64,000 nucleotides of DNA from Gaiellasilicea sp033857955 (GCA_033857955.1 JAWVCW010000010.1:62001-126000); one strand, 5' to 3'. Positions 16,089 to 24,521 are shown, counted from the first letter of the stretch. Program-made: numbers and translations. Notes: generated by a model not told the origin, from the letters alone.

Positions 16089-17885
16089 ATGCCTGACTGG
16101 GGCGTCGGATCGTCACTGCGGCGGTGGTGCGCTCCGGTCGGAGCTGTGCTCGCGCTCGGTCTCGTTTTCGGCGTTTCCGCCCCCGCGGCCGGGCCCACGC
16201 CCGATCCGCCGCCGCTTCCGACTCCGACTCCGAAGTCCGCGCCGAGGGTGACTCCGGTTCGCGTGGTGCGGATCCCCGTCGTGATCCAGGCGCCGGTCGT
16301 CCGCAGTTCGACGCCCGTCGTCGTGGCTCCGGTGCAGCATGCCAAGGCGAAGCCGAAGGCCGCGCCGGTGAAGGTCGCCCCGGCTGTGAAGCGCAAGGCG
16401 CCGGCGCCGACTCCGGCAGCGCGGACGCCGCACGATCGTCACGCCGTCCCGCTCGCCGCGTTCGTCCCATCGGTGGACTCGATCGACCGCCACCTGCTCG
16501 CGCTCGCAGGCTTCGGCTTGCTGCTCGTCGCGCTCGGTGGCGGCGTCGTGCTCTTCGCCGCGAGGCGGCAACTCGCGCTCGCCGCGCTTGGATTGCTCGT
16601 GCTCGTGGGACCCGTGACGAACGCGTCGGCAGCGCCCGTGAGCTACACGCTGGTCGGCACAGCCGGTACGAACGGGTGGCACACGAGCGACGTCACTATC
16701 AAGTGGACCGTCGATCCAACGGATCTCGTCAGCGCGCCCACGTGTCCGGCCGCGGAGCTCATCACATCCGAGGGTACGACGACCCGCCAGTGCACTGCGA
16801 CATACACCGGGGGAGTCATCGTTACCAGCCCCGTCGTGACGATCAAGATCGACAAGACGGTGCCCAGCGTCAGCGGGGCGGCACTCGCCCGTGCCCCCGA
16901 CTCGAACGGCTGGTTCAACCACGCGGTTGCGGCGGCCTTCAGCGGCCAGGACGCCGTGTCGGGAATCGCGGGCTGCAGCAGCCCGACCTACGCAGGCGGC
17001 GATAGCGCTGCCGCGTCGCTTTCGGGAACCTGCACAGACGTCGCCGGGAACGCGAGCGCACCGGTAGGCGTCGCCTTCAAGTACGACGCGACCGCGCCGG
17101 GGGTGACGCCCTCGGCCGACCGGAAACCCGATGGTCACGGCTGGTACCGAAAGCCGCTCACGGTCAGTTTCGCGGGCACCGACGCCACCTCCGGGATCGC
17201 GGCCTGCACGGCCCCGACCCGCTACGCCGGCCCGGATCTCCCGAAGGCGGCCGTCGTCGGGTCGTGCCGAGACGCCGCGGGAAACGCCGCCGAGAACGGC
17301 TACTCCTTCCAGTACGACGCAACCGCGCCGAAGCTGCCGATGGCGAAGGCCGAGGTAGAGCAGGGGGTCGCGCGGATCGTCTGGAAGCGCTCGCCGGACG
17401 CCGTGCTCGTCGAGCTCGAGCGCTCCCCGGGAATCAACGGCAGGAAGAAGACCATTGTCTACCGAGGCAACGGCGTCAGCTTCACGGACAAGACGGTCCG
17501 CGACGGTGTTCGCTACCGCTACGAGATCACGGCGGCCGACGTGGCCGGGAACGTGACGACGAAGGCCGTCACGGCGGCCGTCGAACGGCCGGCGCTCTAC
17601 AAGCCCGAAGCCGGCGCGGCCGTGCGGGCACCGCTCGTCCTCGCCTGGAAGGCCGCCAAGGGCGCGAGCTTCTACAACGTCCAGTTCTACCGGAGCGCGC
17701 GCAAGGTGCTCACCCTGTGGCCCACCGCGGCGACCCTCCGGATCGGCAAGACGTGGCGCCTCGGCGGCAAGGTGCAGCGACTCGAGCCTGGCGTCTACCG
17801 CTGGTACGTCTGGGCAGCACGCGGCACGCGCGCGAAGCCGCGGTACGGCAAGCTGCTCGGCAGCAACTCGTTCGTCGTCAAGTAG
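16089..17885 (+). CDS. Surface protein with bacterial Ig-like and Fn3-like domains
   Basis: 598-residue cell-surface protein. ATG 16089 gives a signal-type N-terminus, then a Pro/Val/Lys-rich linker (residues 30-120). A hydrophobic span follows near 135-180 (LLALAGFGLLLVALGGGVVL, then LALAALGLLVLVGPV). Next come three Ig-like repeats with a shared pattern (GWHTSDVTIKWT, GWFNHAVAAAFSGQD, GWYRKPLTVSFAGTD; C-DVAGN/C-DAAGN; KYDATAP), then a fibronectin-III-like domain. The C-terminal 85 residues (YNVQFYRSARKV..., LEPGVYRWYVWA) resemble the ectodomain of the HTH membrane protein at 36122. Adhesion or wall-scaffold roles are plausible. It lies downstream of the repeat-protein terminator and probably belongs to the same surface locus under its own promoter. 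Confidence 0.8.
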   Translation: MPDWGVGSSLRRWCAPVGAVLALGLVFGVSAPAAGPTPDPPPLPTPTPKSAPRVTPVRVVRIPVVIQAPVVRSSTPVVVAPVQHAKAKPKAAPVKVAPAVKRKAPAPTPAARTPHDRHAVPLAAFVPSVDSIDRHLLALAGFGLLLVALGGGVVLFAARRQLALAALGLLVLVGPVTNASAAPVSYTLVGTAGTNGWHTSDVTIKWTVDPTDLVSAPTCPAAELITSEGTTTRQCTATYTGGVIVTSPVVTIKIDKTVPSVSGAALARAPDSNGWFNHAVAAAFSGQDAVSGIAGCSSPTYAGGDSAAASLSGTCTDVAGNASAPVGVAFKYDATAPGVTPSADRKPDGHGWYRKPLTVSFAGTDATSGIAACTAPTRYAGPDLPKAAVVGSCRDAAGNAAENGYSFQYDATAPKLPMAKAEVEQGVARIVWKRSPDAVLVELERSPGINGRKKTIVYRGNGVSFTDKTVRDGVRYRYEITAADVAGNVTTKAVTAAVERPALYKPEAGAAVRAPLVLAWKAAKGASFYNVQFYRSARKVLTLWPTAATLRIGKTWRLGGKVQRLEPGVYRWYVWAARGTRAKPRYGKLLGSNSFVVK

Positions 17886-17893
17886 TAGGAGGG

Positions 17894-18223
17894 CTACTCG
17901 AACGCGAGCCCGAGCCGCGAAAGCTCGTGGTCGACGAAGCGGCCCTCGATCGACGCCTCGAGGTCGAACTCCTCGACGACGTCCGGGTTCTTGCCGATCA
18001 GGTCGCGCACGCCCGTCGGTAGCACCTGGTCGGCCTCCTCCCGCGTCTCGAACAGGTAGAAGGCGCCCCAGCGCTCGCCCAGCGAGTCGGAGATCCACGC
18101 CTTGAAGCGCAGGCCTTCGACGTCGGCGTACTCGTCGACCGCCTCGTCTCGGAGGTAGCGGCGGAGCTCCTCGATCGTCGTCTTCGAGTCGGCGAGGCTC
18201 CAGAGGACGATCCGCACGACCAT
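17894..18223 (-). CDS. Small ferredoxin-fold protein, YdhR/antibiotic-biosynthesis-monooxygenase-like
   Basis: 109-residue protein starting at the ATG complementary to 18221-18223. This overlaps the upstream cupin stop as ATGA, so the two are translationally coupled. The pattern VVRIVLWSLADSKTTIEELR, then GLRFKAWISDSLGERWGAFY, then LFETREEADQ is that of dimeric alpha/beta ferredoxin-like (YdhR/Dabb) proteins, whose enzymatic roles are often unproven. Last gene of a four-gene minus-strand cluster with methylcrotonyl-CoA carboxylase beta; convergent with the surface protein. Confidence 0.65.
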   Translation of the reverse strand: MVVRIVLWSLADSKTTIEELRRYLRDEAVDEYADVEGLRFKAWISDSLGERWGAFYLFETREEADQVLPTGVRDLIGKNPDVVEEFDLEASIEGRFVDHELSRLGLAFE

Positions 18224-18579
18224 CAGAAGGGGCCCCGCGGCTCGTAGGCGCCGCGGGGGGCGCCGATCGCGATCAGCGTCAGACCTTCGGCCCCCGCAAC
18301 CGGGCACCTCGTCGTCTCTGGGTCGAAGCGGAGGAAGTCTCCCGTGCGAATGGGCACCTCCTCGCCGTCGATCCGGTAGTGGCCGGAGCCGGCGACGACC
18401 ACGTTGACCTCCTCCTGGCCGGAGTCGCTCTCGTCGTGCTCGCGTCCCTCGATGCTCGGCGGGAGCTCGATCCAGTTGACGCCGAAGGCGAGCACGCCGA
18501 GCTCACGGCGGACGAAATGGAACGCCCCGCCCGGGCCGGCGCCCTCGACGTCCTGGACATTGAGCTTGCTGTAGCCCAC
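18223..18579 (-). CDS. Cupin domain protein
   Basis: 118-residue single-domain cupin with a GTG start. Cupin motif 1 is seen around EHDESDSGQEEVNVVVAGSG and motif 2 around PIRTGDFLRFDPETTRCPV. Metal-ligand histidines are reduced: the first motif has one His where two are usual, so catalysis is doubtful and a binding or regulatory role is possible. It lies 1 bp downstream of the 93-residue gene and overlaps the YdhR-like gene. Confidence 0.8.
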   Translation of the reverse strand: MGYSKLNVQDVEGAGPGGAFHFVRRELGVLAFGVNWIELPPSIEGREHDESDSGQEEVNVVVAGSGHYRIDGEEVPIRTGDFLRFDPETTRCPVAGAEGLTLIAIGAPRGAYEPRGPF

Positions 18580-18580
18580 G

Positions 18581-18862
18581 TCAGGTCGCGCGCACCTTCG
18601 CCAGAGTCGCCTTCGCCTGCCGGAGCACGTCGGCCTCCTCGTGCCCGAAGTCGTCCAGGTAGGAGTGGAGGGCAGCCTCGAGGATGCGGAGATCCTCGGC
18701 GTCGAGCCCGATCCCGCGTGGCTGGTCCAGCCTCGCGACGATGAACGTCGCGTACCAGGTCGGCCAGTCCGCGTCGGCGTGCCCGAGCTCCCGCTCGTAC
18801 GCGCCGTGGGCCGTTTCCGCTTCGCGCAGCTCGAGTGTCAGCTGCTCAACCGTGATTGCCAT
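18581..18862 (-). CDS. Hypothetical protein, 93 residues
   Basis: No family recognised. The start is the ATG complementary to 18860-18862, placed 17 bp after the carboxylase beta stop. The acidic, helical protein contains WPTWYATFIVARLDQPRGIG and ILEAALHSYLDDFGHEEADV. The spacing of 17 bp and 1 bp to its neighbours makes it part of the carboxylase cluster. Confidence 0.7.
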   Translation of the reverse strand: MAITVEQLTLELREAETAHGAYERELGHADADWPTWYATFIVARLDQPRGIGLDAEDLRILEAALHSYLDDFGHEEADVLRQAKATLAKVRAT

Positions 18863-18879
18863 CGTGCCTCCTTCGCTCC

Positions 18880-20436
18880 TTACATCCGGAAGATGCCGAA
18901 CGTGCTTTCCGGAACGGGCGCGTTCAGCGCCGCCGAGATGCCGAGCGCGAGCACCCTGCGCGTGTCGCGCGGGTCGATGATCCCGTCGTCCCAGAGCTGT
19001 GCGGTCGAGTAGTAGGGATTGCCTTCCGTCTCGTAGGTGGCGCGGATCTCGTCCGCGTCGGCGTCGCCCACCATCGTCAGGACCGTCGCGGCCTGCTCGC
19101 CGCCCATGACGGAGATCCGTGCGTTCGGCCACATCCAGAGCTGCCGCGGCCCGTAGGCGCGGCCGCACATCGCATAGTTGCCGGCGCCGAAGGAGCCGCC
19201 CGTTATGACCGTGAACTTCGGCACGTCCGCGCAGGCGACCGCGGTCACGAGCTTGGCGCCGTCGCGCGCGATCCCGCCTTCCTCGTATTCCTTGCCGACC
19301 ATGAAGCCCGTGATGTTCTGCAGGAAGACGAGCGGGATCTTCCGCTTCGCGGCCAGCTCGATGAAGTGCGCCCCCTTCTGCGCCGATTGCGCGAACAGGA
19401 CGCCCTTGTTCGCGAGGATCGCGACCGGGTAGCCCTCGATCCGCGCGAAGCCGCAGACGAGCGTCTCGCCGTAGAGCGCCTTGAACTCCGCGAACCTGCT
19501 GCCGTCGACGATCCGTGCGATCAGCTCGTGCGGGTCCATCTCGTGCCTGAAATCCTCCGGCACGAGCCCGTAGAGATCGTTCGGGTCGAGCGCCGGCGGC
19601 TCCGAGGGCGCGACGTCCCACGGAAGCTCCTTCCGCCGGTGCAGGTTCCGGACGATCTGGCGCGCGAGCGCGAGCGCGTGCTCGTCGGACGTCGCGAAGT
19701 GGTCGGCGACCCCCGACCGGCGCGTGTGCACGTCGGCACCGCCGAGCTCTTCGGCGGTCACGTCCTGGCCCGTCGCGGCCTTCACGAGCGGCGGACCGCC
19801 GATGAAGATCGTCCCCGTGCCCTGCACGATCACCGTCTCGTCGCTCATCGCCGGCACGTAGGCACCGCCGGCCGTGCACGAGCCCATCACGACGGCGATC
19901 TGCGGGATGCCCTTCGCAGACATCCGCGCCTGGTTGTAGAAGATCCGCCCGAAGTGGTCACGGTCGGGGAAGACCTCGGCCTGGAGCGGGAGGAACGCGC
20001 CACCGGAATCGACGAGATAGATGCACGGGAGGTGGTTCTGCTCGGCGACCTCCTGGGCGCGCAGGTGCTTCTTCACCGTCAGCGGGAAGTAGGAGCCTCC
20101 CTTCACGGTCGCGTCGTTGGCGACGATCACGCACTCCTGGCCCTCGACGACGCCGATGCCCGTCACGATCCCGGCCGAAGGAGCCGCGCCGTCGTACAGC
20201 TCCCACGCGGCGAGCGCGTTTAGCTCGAGGAACGCGGTGCCGGGATCGAGGAGCCGGTCGATCCGCTCGCGAGCGGTCAGCTTCCCGCGGGAGCGGTGGC
20301 GCTCGACCGCCTTGTCGCCGCCACCGCTCGCGACTCGCGACGTGCGCTCGCGCAACTCGGCAACGAGTACCTCCATCCGTTCGGCGCGGCGCGCGAACGT
20401 CTCGTCGCGCTCGACCTGGGTCGTGAGAAGAGCCAC
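18880..20436 (-). CDS. mccB: Methylcrotonyl-CoA carboxylase carboxyltransferase (beta) subunit
   Basis: 518-residue carboxyltransferase. It moves CO2 from biotin to 3-methylcrotonyl-CoA in leucine degradation. The two crotonase-like halves are seen. The first has SRGKLTARERIDRLLDPGT, VDSGGAFLPLQAEVFPDRDH and GSCTAGGAYVPAMSD. The second has NITGFMVGKEYE, GGSFGAGNYAMCGRAY and the C-terminal NPYYSTAQLWDDGIIDPRDT ending FGIFRM. The last features are characteristic of the methylcrotonyl type rather than propionyl or acetyl carboxylases. GTG start. The biotinylated partner is probably at 2034-3653. First gene of a four-gene minus-strand unit; its start is 47 bp from the divergent HD-GYP gene. Confidence 0.93.
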   Translation of the reverse strand: MALLTTQVERDETFARRAERMEVLVAELRERTSRVASGGGDKAVERHRSRGKLTARERIDRLLDPGTAFLELNALAAWELYDGAAPSAGIVTGIGVVEGQECVIVANDATVKGGSYFPLTVKKHLRAQEVAEQNHLPCIYLVDSGGAFLPLQAEVFPDRDHFGRIFYNQARMSAKGIPQIAVVMGSCTAGGAYVPAMSDETVIVQGTGTIFIGGPPLVKAATGQDVTAEELGGADVHTRRSGVADHFATSDEHALALARQIVRNLHRRKELPWDVAPSEPPALDPNDLYGLVPEDFRHEMDPHELIARIVDGSRFAEFKALYGETLVCGFARIEGYPVAILANKGVLFAQSAQKGAHFIELAAKRKIPLVFLQNITGFMVGKEYEEGGIARDGAKLVTAVACADVPKFTVITGGSFGAGNYAMCGRAYGPRQLWMWPNARISVMGGEQAATVLTMVGDADADEIRATYETEGNPYYSTAQLWDDGIIDPRDTRRVLALGISAALNAPVPESTFGIFRM

Positions 20437-20483
20437 TGAACTGAGCCTAACGGACGCCTCAGCCGGTGCCGATATAGCCGGAC

Positions 20484-21878
20484 GTGCGGCGCGACGGCTT
20501 CATGTTCGTTCTCGTCAGCGGCGGCTTCGTCGCCATCGTTCCGCCTGCGCTGATTCACTTCGTCAGCCCCGAGCACGTGCTGCTCTCCAGCAAGACGCAC
20601 TTCTGGGCCGTCGTCGCCTCGTCTCTGCTCGCGACAGCGGCAGGCGTTGCGCTCTCCGTCGGTGGTTGGCGGCGTGGTGACGCACGTGCCGTCCTGGTCG
20701 GAACGGCCTTCACGGTAATGGCTTCGCTGCTCCTCGTACACGGTCTCGCGAGCCCCGGCTTCATCGTCGAGATGAACGGGGTCGTCTCGCTGACAGGCGC
20801 GGCGACGCTGCCGGTGGGAGCCGTCATCCTCGCGCTCTCCGCGTGGCCGACGGCGAACTGGCCTCGCGCAGTCACTCCGCTGCTCGTGCTCCAGGCAGCC
20901 CTGATGGTCGGCGTCGTCGCGCTCGGCGTCGCTGCGATGTGGCTACCAAGCCTCGTCCCGTCCGTCCCGGAGCCGGCCAGCCTGACGGCGATCGTCACGC
21001 TTGCGGTCGGCCTCGCCTTCTATGGCTTGCTCGCCCTGCGTGCGCTCCACACCGTCCTGCTGACTCGCCGCCGCGCCGACCTCGCGGTGTTCGTCGGCCT
21101 CGTCTGGCTCGCCGGCGCGCTCGTACCGGCACTGATGCTGACGTACCTGGATCTCGCCTGGTGGCTCGGCCACGGGCTCGAGGTCGCCGGTGTGCTGCTC
21201 GTCGGCGCTCCCGTCGCGGCCGACCTCTTCCGCTCCGCTCCTTCGCGGCCGCTCGCGGGCGATCTCAGCGGGGCCGAGCTCGTCTCGGCCGAGGAGGCCT
21301 TCCTGGGCTCACAGGTCGGCGGCCTCATGCGCCTCCTCGCCGAGAAGGACGAGTACACCGAGGGACACACTCGCCGTGTCGCGCTCCTCGCCGTCGCGGT
21401 GGGGGAGGAGCTCGGACTTCCGGCCGCGCGTCTGCGCGACCTCGCCACCGGCGGCCTGCTCCACGACATCGGCAAGCTCTCGGTTCCCGACGACGTGCTG
21501 AAGAAGCCCGCTGCGCTCGACGACCGGGAATACGCTCTGGTCCAGCGGCATGCGGTCTGGGGCGACTCGCTCCTCAGCCGGCTCGGCTTCTCGGCGCGTG
21601 TTCGCCTGCTCGTGCGCGATCACCATGAGCGGCTGGACGGGAGCGGGTATCCGAACGGCGCAACCTCGCTTTCGCTCGAAACGCGGGTCCTCGCGGTCTG
21701 CGACGTGTACGACGCGCTGCGCTCGGAGCGCGTCTACCGGGAAGCCTGGTCGCACGAACGCGCCTTCGGGCTGCTGCGCGACGAAGCCGAGACCGGATTC
21801 GACGCCCGTTGCGTCGACGCGCTGGAGCGTGTGCTGGCGCAGACGGGTCTCTCGGCACCCGTCGCAGTCGCGGTTTAG
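20484..21878 (+). CDS. Membrane-bound HD-GYP phosphodiesterase-type protein
   Basis: 464-residue protein. The first 245 residues contain about seven to eight hydrophobic helices, probably a membrane sensor module. Residues 280-450 are an HD-GYP domain: EYTEGHTRRVALLA, LLHDIGKLSVPDDVLKKP, RDHHERLDGSGYPNG and VCDVYDALRSERVYREAW. All metal-binding His/Asp and the GYP triplet are intact, so cyclic-di-GMP hydrolysis is expected. The GTG start is divergent from the carboxylase beta gene. The signal sensed is unknown. Confidence 0.9.
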   Translation: MRRDGFMFVLVSGGFVAIVPPALIHFVSPEHVLLSSKTHFWAVVASSLLATAAGVALSVGGWRRGDARAVLVGTAFTVMASLLLVHGLASPGFIVEMNGVVSLTGAATLPVGAVILALSAWPTANWPRAVTPLLVLQAALMVGVVALGVAAMWLPSLVPSVPEPASLTAIVTLAVGLAFYGLLALRALHTVLLTRRRADLAVFVGLVWLAGALVPALMLTYLDLAWWLGHGLEVAGVLLVGAPVAADLFRSAPSRPLAGDLSGAELVSAEEAFLGSQVGGLMRLLAEKDEYTEGHTRRVALLAVAVGEELGLPAARLRDLATGGLLHDIGKLSVPDDVLKKPAALDDREYALVQRHAVWGDSLLSRLGFSARVRLLVRDHHERLDGSGYPNGATSLSLETRVLAVCDVYDALRSERVYREAWSHERAFGLLRDEAETGFDARCVDALERVLAQTGLSAPVAVAV

Positions 21879-21964
21879 GGTCCCTCCAGCCGACGCAGTG
21901 TGTAGGAATCCTCCGATCGGGGGATAAGAAGAGGTCACTGTTCCAGCCGAGAACAGGAGTACCG

Positions 21965-22129
21965 ATGATCCGCTACACCCTCATGTCTCGTCTTGGTCTC
22001 GCAGAGCCTCTCGTGCGGCTCGCGCGCACGATCGAGAGCTCGAATCGGGCCGCAGCGTCTCGGGTCTCCGCAACGCCCGCACGTCCCCGCCTCCGCCTCG
22101 ACGGGCGGCCGGGCGAGCGCGCTGCCTAA
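21965..22129 (+). CDS. Small basic protein, 54 residues
   Basis: Not recognised. ATG 21965 has a well-placed AGGAG 6 bp upstream. The peptide is Arg/Ala-rich (MIRYTLMSRLGLAEPLVRLA at the start), has no membrane helix, and ends 6 bp from the convergent RodZ-domain gene. The ribosome site is the main support. Confidence 0.5.
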   Translation: MIRYTLMSRLGLAEPLVRLARTIESSNRAAASRVSATPARPRLRLDGRPGERAA

Positions 22130-22135
22130 CCTGAC

Positions 22136-22624
22136 CTAGGTCGGGCCCAGAACGACGGCCACCGTGCCGGACTGGAGCTCGCGCTGCTCGCCGTTCACGG
22201 TCACGTCCACGTTCCCCGAGGCGCCAATGGAGAGCCAGACCCGCGGGCCGCGCAATTCCACCGACTCCCCCTGAGCGAGTAGCCGCTCCTCGAGCACCTT
22301 TCCGGTCGACGAGCCGAGGCGCGCCGAGATCCAGCAATCGCCGCGTGCCGCAGTGACGACCACGGTTGCGAGCTCTATCGGAGCCTTGGCCGGCACGTCG
22401 GCAGAGGTCGCCGTCATCTGGCGGACGCGCTTTGCGACCGTGGTGGCGGCGGGTTGTGCAGCCGGGTTCGCAGGCGACGCGGCTATGGCTCCCGTGTCGG
22501 GCGGGAGAGGTGGCGGCCCAATCGGGATGGCCCCCGCGAGCAGCGCGACGAAGAAGCCCAAGAACAGCACCGTTACCGTCGCCAGCGTCCAGAAGACGAG
22601 CTGCGGTATCCCTGGTTTCGTCAT
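22136..22624 (-). CDS. Membrane protein with RodZ C-terminal (DUF4115-like) domain
   Basis: 162-residue protein starting at the ATG complementary to 22622-22624, which has a GGGGAG site 8 bp upstream. It has one N-terminal membrane helix (VFWTLATVTVLFLGFFVALL), a Pro/Ala linker, then residues 85-162 with CWISARLGSSTGKVLEERLL, AQGESVELRGPRVWLSIGAS and GNVDVTVNGE. This is the beta domain found at the C-terminus of RodZ. The HTH half of RodZ is absent. An external role at the wall-synthesis site is inferred. Upstream lies a non-coding region with a terminator-like hairpin that could control it. Confidence 0.75.
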   Translation of the reverse strand: MTKPGIPQLVFWTLATVTVLFLGFFVALLAGAIPIGPPPLPPDTGAIAASPANPAAQPAATTVAKRVRQMTATSADVPAKAPIELATVVVTAARGDCWISARLGSSTGKVLEERLLAQGESVELRGPRVWLSIGASGNVDVTVNGEQRELQSGTVAVVLGPT

Positions 22625-22705
22625 GGCATGGCTCCCCGTCCGTAATTCGATCCGAACGGTGAACTCCTCCCTCGTACCGGCAGGATAGACCCATAGACGT
22701 AAAGA

Positions 22706-22747
22706 GGCGGGAAACGCGCGTCCGCCGCAAGGATCGCGTTTCCCGCC
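22706..22747 (-). terminator. 13-bp hairpin with T-rich tail, minus strand
   Basis: GGCGGGAAACGCG at 22706-22718 pairs perfectly with CGCGTTTCCCGCC at 22735-22747. Reading leftwards it is followed by TCTTTACG, so it can end a minus-strand transcript 80 bp before the RodZ-domain start, as an attenuator would. Confidence 0.65.
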
Positions 22748-22957
22748 CAGTGGGGCAGCGCCTCGCCGCCCGAGGTGCCGTCCTGAATGCATCCTGGTCG
22801 CCGGGGCCGGCTTCACACCATCACCCTTTCGGAGTTGACCGCGCTGGTTCACTCGCCCGAGGGATTAGCTCCTCGCCGTCGGAGTCGATATCTAGATCAG
22901 GAAAGTCCGACGTGTTCCGCCGACGATGCCGCAGTCGCCGAGCGCCGAGCCCGGACT

Positions 22958-22989
22958 AGACGGGGTGGGAGCCGCAGCCCACCCCGTCT
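22958..22989 (+). terminator. 12-bp hairpin with T-rich tail, plus strand
   Basis: AGACGGGGTGGG at 22958-22969 pairs with CCCACCCCGTCT at 22978-22989 and is followed by CATTTCCTCTT. It sits 38 bp before the PAP2 start codon, so it may be an attenuator or the end of a short plus-strand RNA. Confidence 0.65.
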
Positions 22990-23027
22990 CATTTCCTCTT
23001 CTCGCGGAGCGACTACCCTTCGCACGG

Positions 23028-23810
23028 ATGGATCAGCCGAGGTACGCCAGACGGGCAGAGCCGAGCGGCACCCACAGTGTCGCGCGCCGGACGACTGCGG
23101 CCGTCGCGTCGGCCTGGCGCGACCCGACGCAGAGGCGCCTCACGCTGGCACTCGCGGCGGCGCTCCTCTCGGCGCTCGCGTTCGCGCACATCGCCGAGGA
23201 CTATCTGACGAACGATCCCCTCGCCCGCTGGGACGTCAGCTTCGCCCGCTGGCTCGCAGGAGAACGGACGACGGCCGGCATGGACGTCTTCCGGGTTCTG
23301 ACCTTCTTCGGCAGCCCCGCCACCGCGCTCGCGATCGGAACGGTGGTGTGTGTCGTGCTCTATCGGCGCCGGCAGCTCGTCGAGGCGGGGTTCCTTCCCG
23401 TGGTGCTCGGCGGCTGCGAGCTGCTGAACCTGATCCTCAAGCTCTCGTTCCACCGGGCGCGGCCCGAATTCGCCTTCGTCCATCTCGACACGTACTCGTT
23501 CCCGAGCGGCCACGCCATGATCTCGACGGCCGCGTACGGCGCGCTTGCGTATCTGGCGTGGAGCCGCCTTGGCAGCCGGCGCGGGCGGGTACTTCTGGTC
23601 AGCGGCACCGCAGTCCTCGTGGCGCTGATCTGCTTCAGCCGCCTCTATCTCGGCGTTCATTACCTCTCGGACGTCCTGGCGGGCGTCGCCGGCGGAGCGT
23701 TCTGGCTGGCGATCTCGATCGCGCTCCAGACGGCCTACGGAGCGCGGCTCGCGGCACGCTTCACGGGCTCGCGGCCCGACCGTCTCGCACGCCGCGTCAC
23801 GCGCAGCTAG
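23028..23810 (+). CDS. PAP2 superfamily membrane phosphatase
   Basis: 260-residue polytopic membrane protein of the phosphatidic-acid phosphatase 2 family. It removes phosphate from lipid phosphates or undecaprenyl pyrophosphate. The three active-site motifs are present: KLSFHRARP, YSFPSGHAM and SRLYLGVHYLSDV. ATG 23028 is preferred over an in-frame ATG at 22926, because the upstream stretch spans the terminator hairpin at 22958. It is separated from the next minus-strand gene by 4 bp (convergent). Confidence 0.9.
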   Translation: MDQPRYARRAEPSGTHSVARRTTAAVASAWRDPTQRRLTLALAAALLSALAFAHIAEDYLTNDPLARWDVSFARWLAGERTTAGMDVFRVLTFFGSPATALAIGTVVCVVLYRRRQLVEAGFLPVVLGGCELLNLILKLSFHRARPEFAFVHLDTYSFPSGHAMISTAAYGALAYLAWSRLGSRRGRVLLVSGTAVLVALICFSRLYLGVHYLSDVLAGVAGGAFWLAISIALQTAYGARLAARFTGSRPDRLARRVTRS

Positions 23811-23814
23811 CAGC

Positions 23815-24009
23815 TCAGGCGTCGAGCTCCCTGCGAGCGCACTCGGGGCAGTAGAAGGCGATCTCGGGTGGCCCGCCCTCGTCCGGGTCATCGACCCTGT
23901 AGGCCCGCCAGCCGCGGGCGGAGACGCTGCTCAGCCGGGGGCACTCGGCGCAGCCGAAGACGCGGACGTCGCCGCTCGTTCTGCGATCCGTGTTCACGCA
24001 GACCATCAT
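23815..24009 (-). CDS. Small zinc-ribbon protein, 64 residues
   Basis: Unrecognised small protein with two CxxC pairs, FGCAECPRL near residue 20 and FYCPECARRE near residue 53, likely binding one zinc. The start is one of two adjacent ATG codons at the 5' end. It is convergent with the PAP2 gene. Confidence 0.55.
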   Translation of the reverse strand: MMVCVNTDRRTSGDVRVFGCAECPRLSSVSARGWRAYRVDDPDEGGPPEIAFYCPECARRELDA

Positions 24010-24073
24010 TGCGCCCGCCGGTGGTCGGTACTACTACCCCAACGGGGAGACTCGGAGGTGAAGCTGCTGCTGG

Positions 24074-24178
24074 CTAGCGGGCCCTGCCGCAGCGTCCGCA
24101 GACGCGGACCTCGATCCCCATCACCGTGCGCACGGAGCCGCGGTGGTGGCCGAGGAGCTTGCAGAGCAGTTGTCCCAT
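24074..24178 (-). CDS. Short Cys-containing protein, 34 residues
   Basis: The start is the ATG complementary to 24176-24178. The sequence begins GQLLCKLLGHHRG and ends VCGRCGRA. LLCKLLGHH plus a terminal CxxC is a form seen in tiny actinobacterial zinc-binding proteins. There is no neighbouring gene on the same strand closer than 65 bp, so support is modest. Confidence 0.45.
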   Translation of the reverse strand: MGQLLCKLLGHHRGSVRTVMGIEVRVCGRCGRAR

Positions 24179-24521
24179 CGTGTGCTGATCGTATGCGCCT
24201 GACACCGCTTCACTCTGTCCCCCATAGGGGGTTGACTCCGGCCGCTTCACGAAGCGGTGAGTAGTGAGCGAGAGAAGGAGGTGGGAGGTGGCCGTGGCGT
24301 GGGCCACCTCCGACCCGTAAGACAGCTCGACGTGGAACGCTGCGGCACGATCCACGGAACTTGTTACTCACGTTCTCTATCGGCCGGTAGGACCTACCGC
24401 TTGAGCGGATAGGACCTGTCGCAGTCCCTCGATCGAGTGATTTTGCCGAGTTGCATCCTCGACCCGAAAGGCGTCTACTTGTCGAAATCGCTGCGCAGGC
24501 GCTACCCAGGAGGTCAATGCG
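24179..24521. other. 343-bp non-coding region with two operator-like palindromes
   Basis: No supported gene. It contains GGCCACCTCC-type repeats near 24280-24310, a CACGAAGCGGTGAG segment near 24245, and two related palindromes at 24385-24421. It is the upstream region of the small membrane protein at 24522. Confidence 0.5.
24385..24421. promoter_or_regulatory. Two related palindromes 22 bp apart
   Basis: CGGTAGGACCTACCG (24385-24399) is a perfect 15-bp palindrome. CGGATAGGACCTGTCG (24406-24421) is a degenerate second copy with the same TAGGACCT core. The centres are 22 bp apart, two DNA turns, about 110-130 bp before the 24522 start. The layout is that of a dimeric regulator binding cooperatively. 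Confidence 0.45.

Larger units (their letters stand above)
22625..23027. other. 403-bp non-coding region bounded by two outward hairpins
   Basis: No credible gene on either strand. It holds two strong inverted repeats (22706-22747 and 22958-22989) and about 210 bp between them with several small potential stems (for example CGAGG/CCTCG at 22858-22875). It is the shared upstream region of the RodZ-domain gene (minus) and the PAP2 gene (plus). A structured leader RNA on one or both strands is possible. I could not match it to a known riboswitch class. Confidence 0.5.

Noticed and set aside
22860..22920. GGAAAGTCCG and similar pieces recalling RNase P RNA or an FMN riboswitch
   Set aside because: The flanking conserved blocks of both RNA classes are missing and the region is too short for RNase P RNA.
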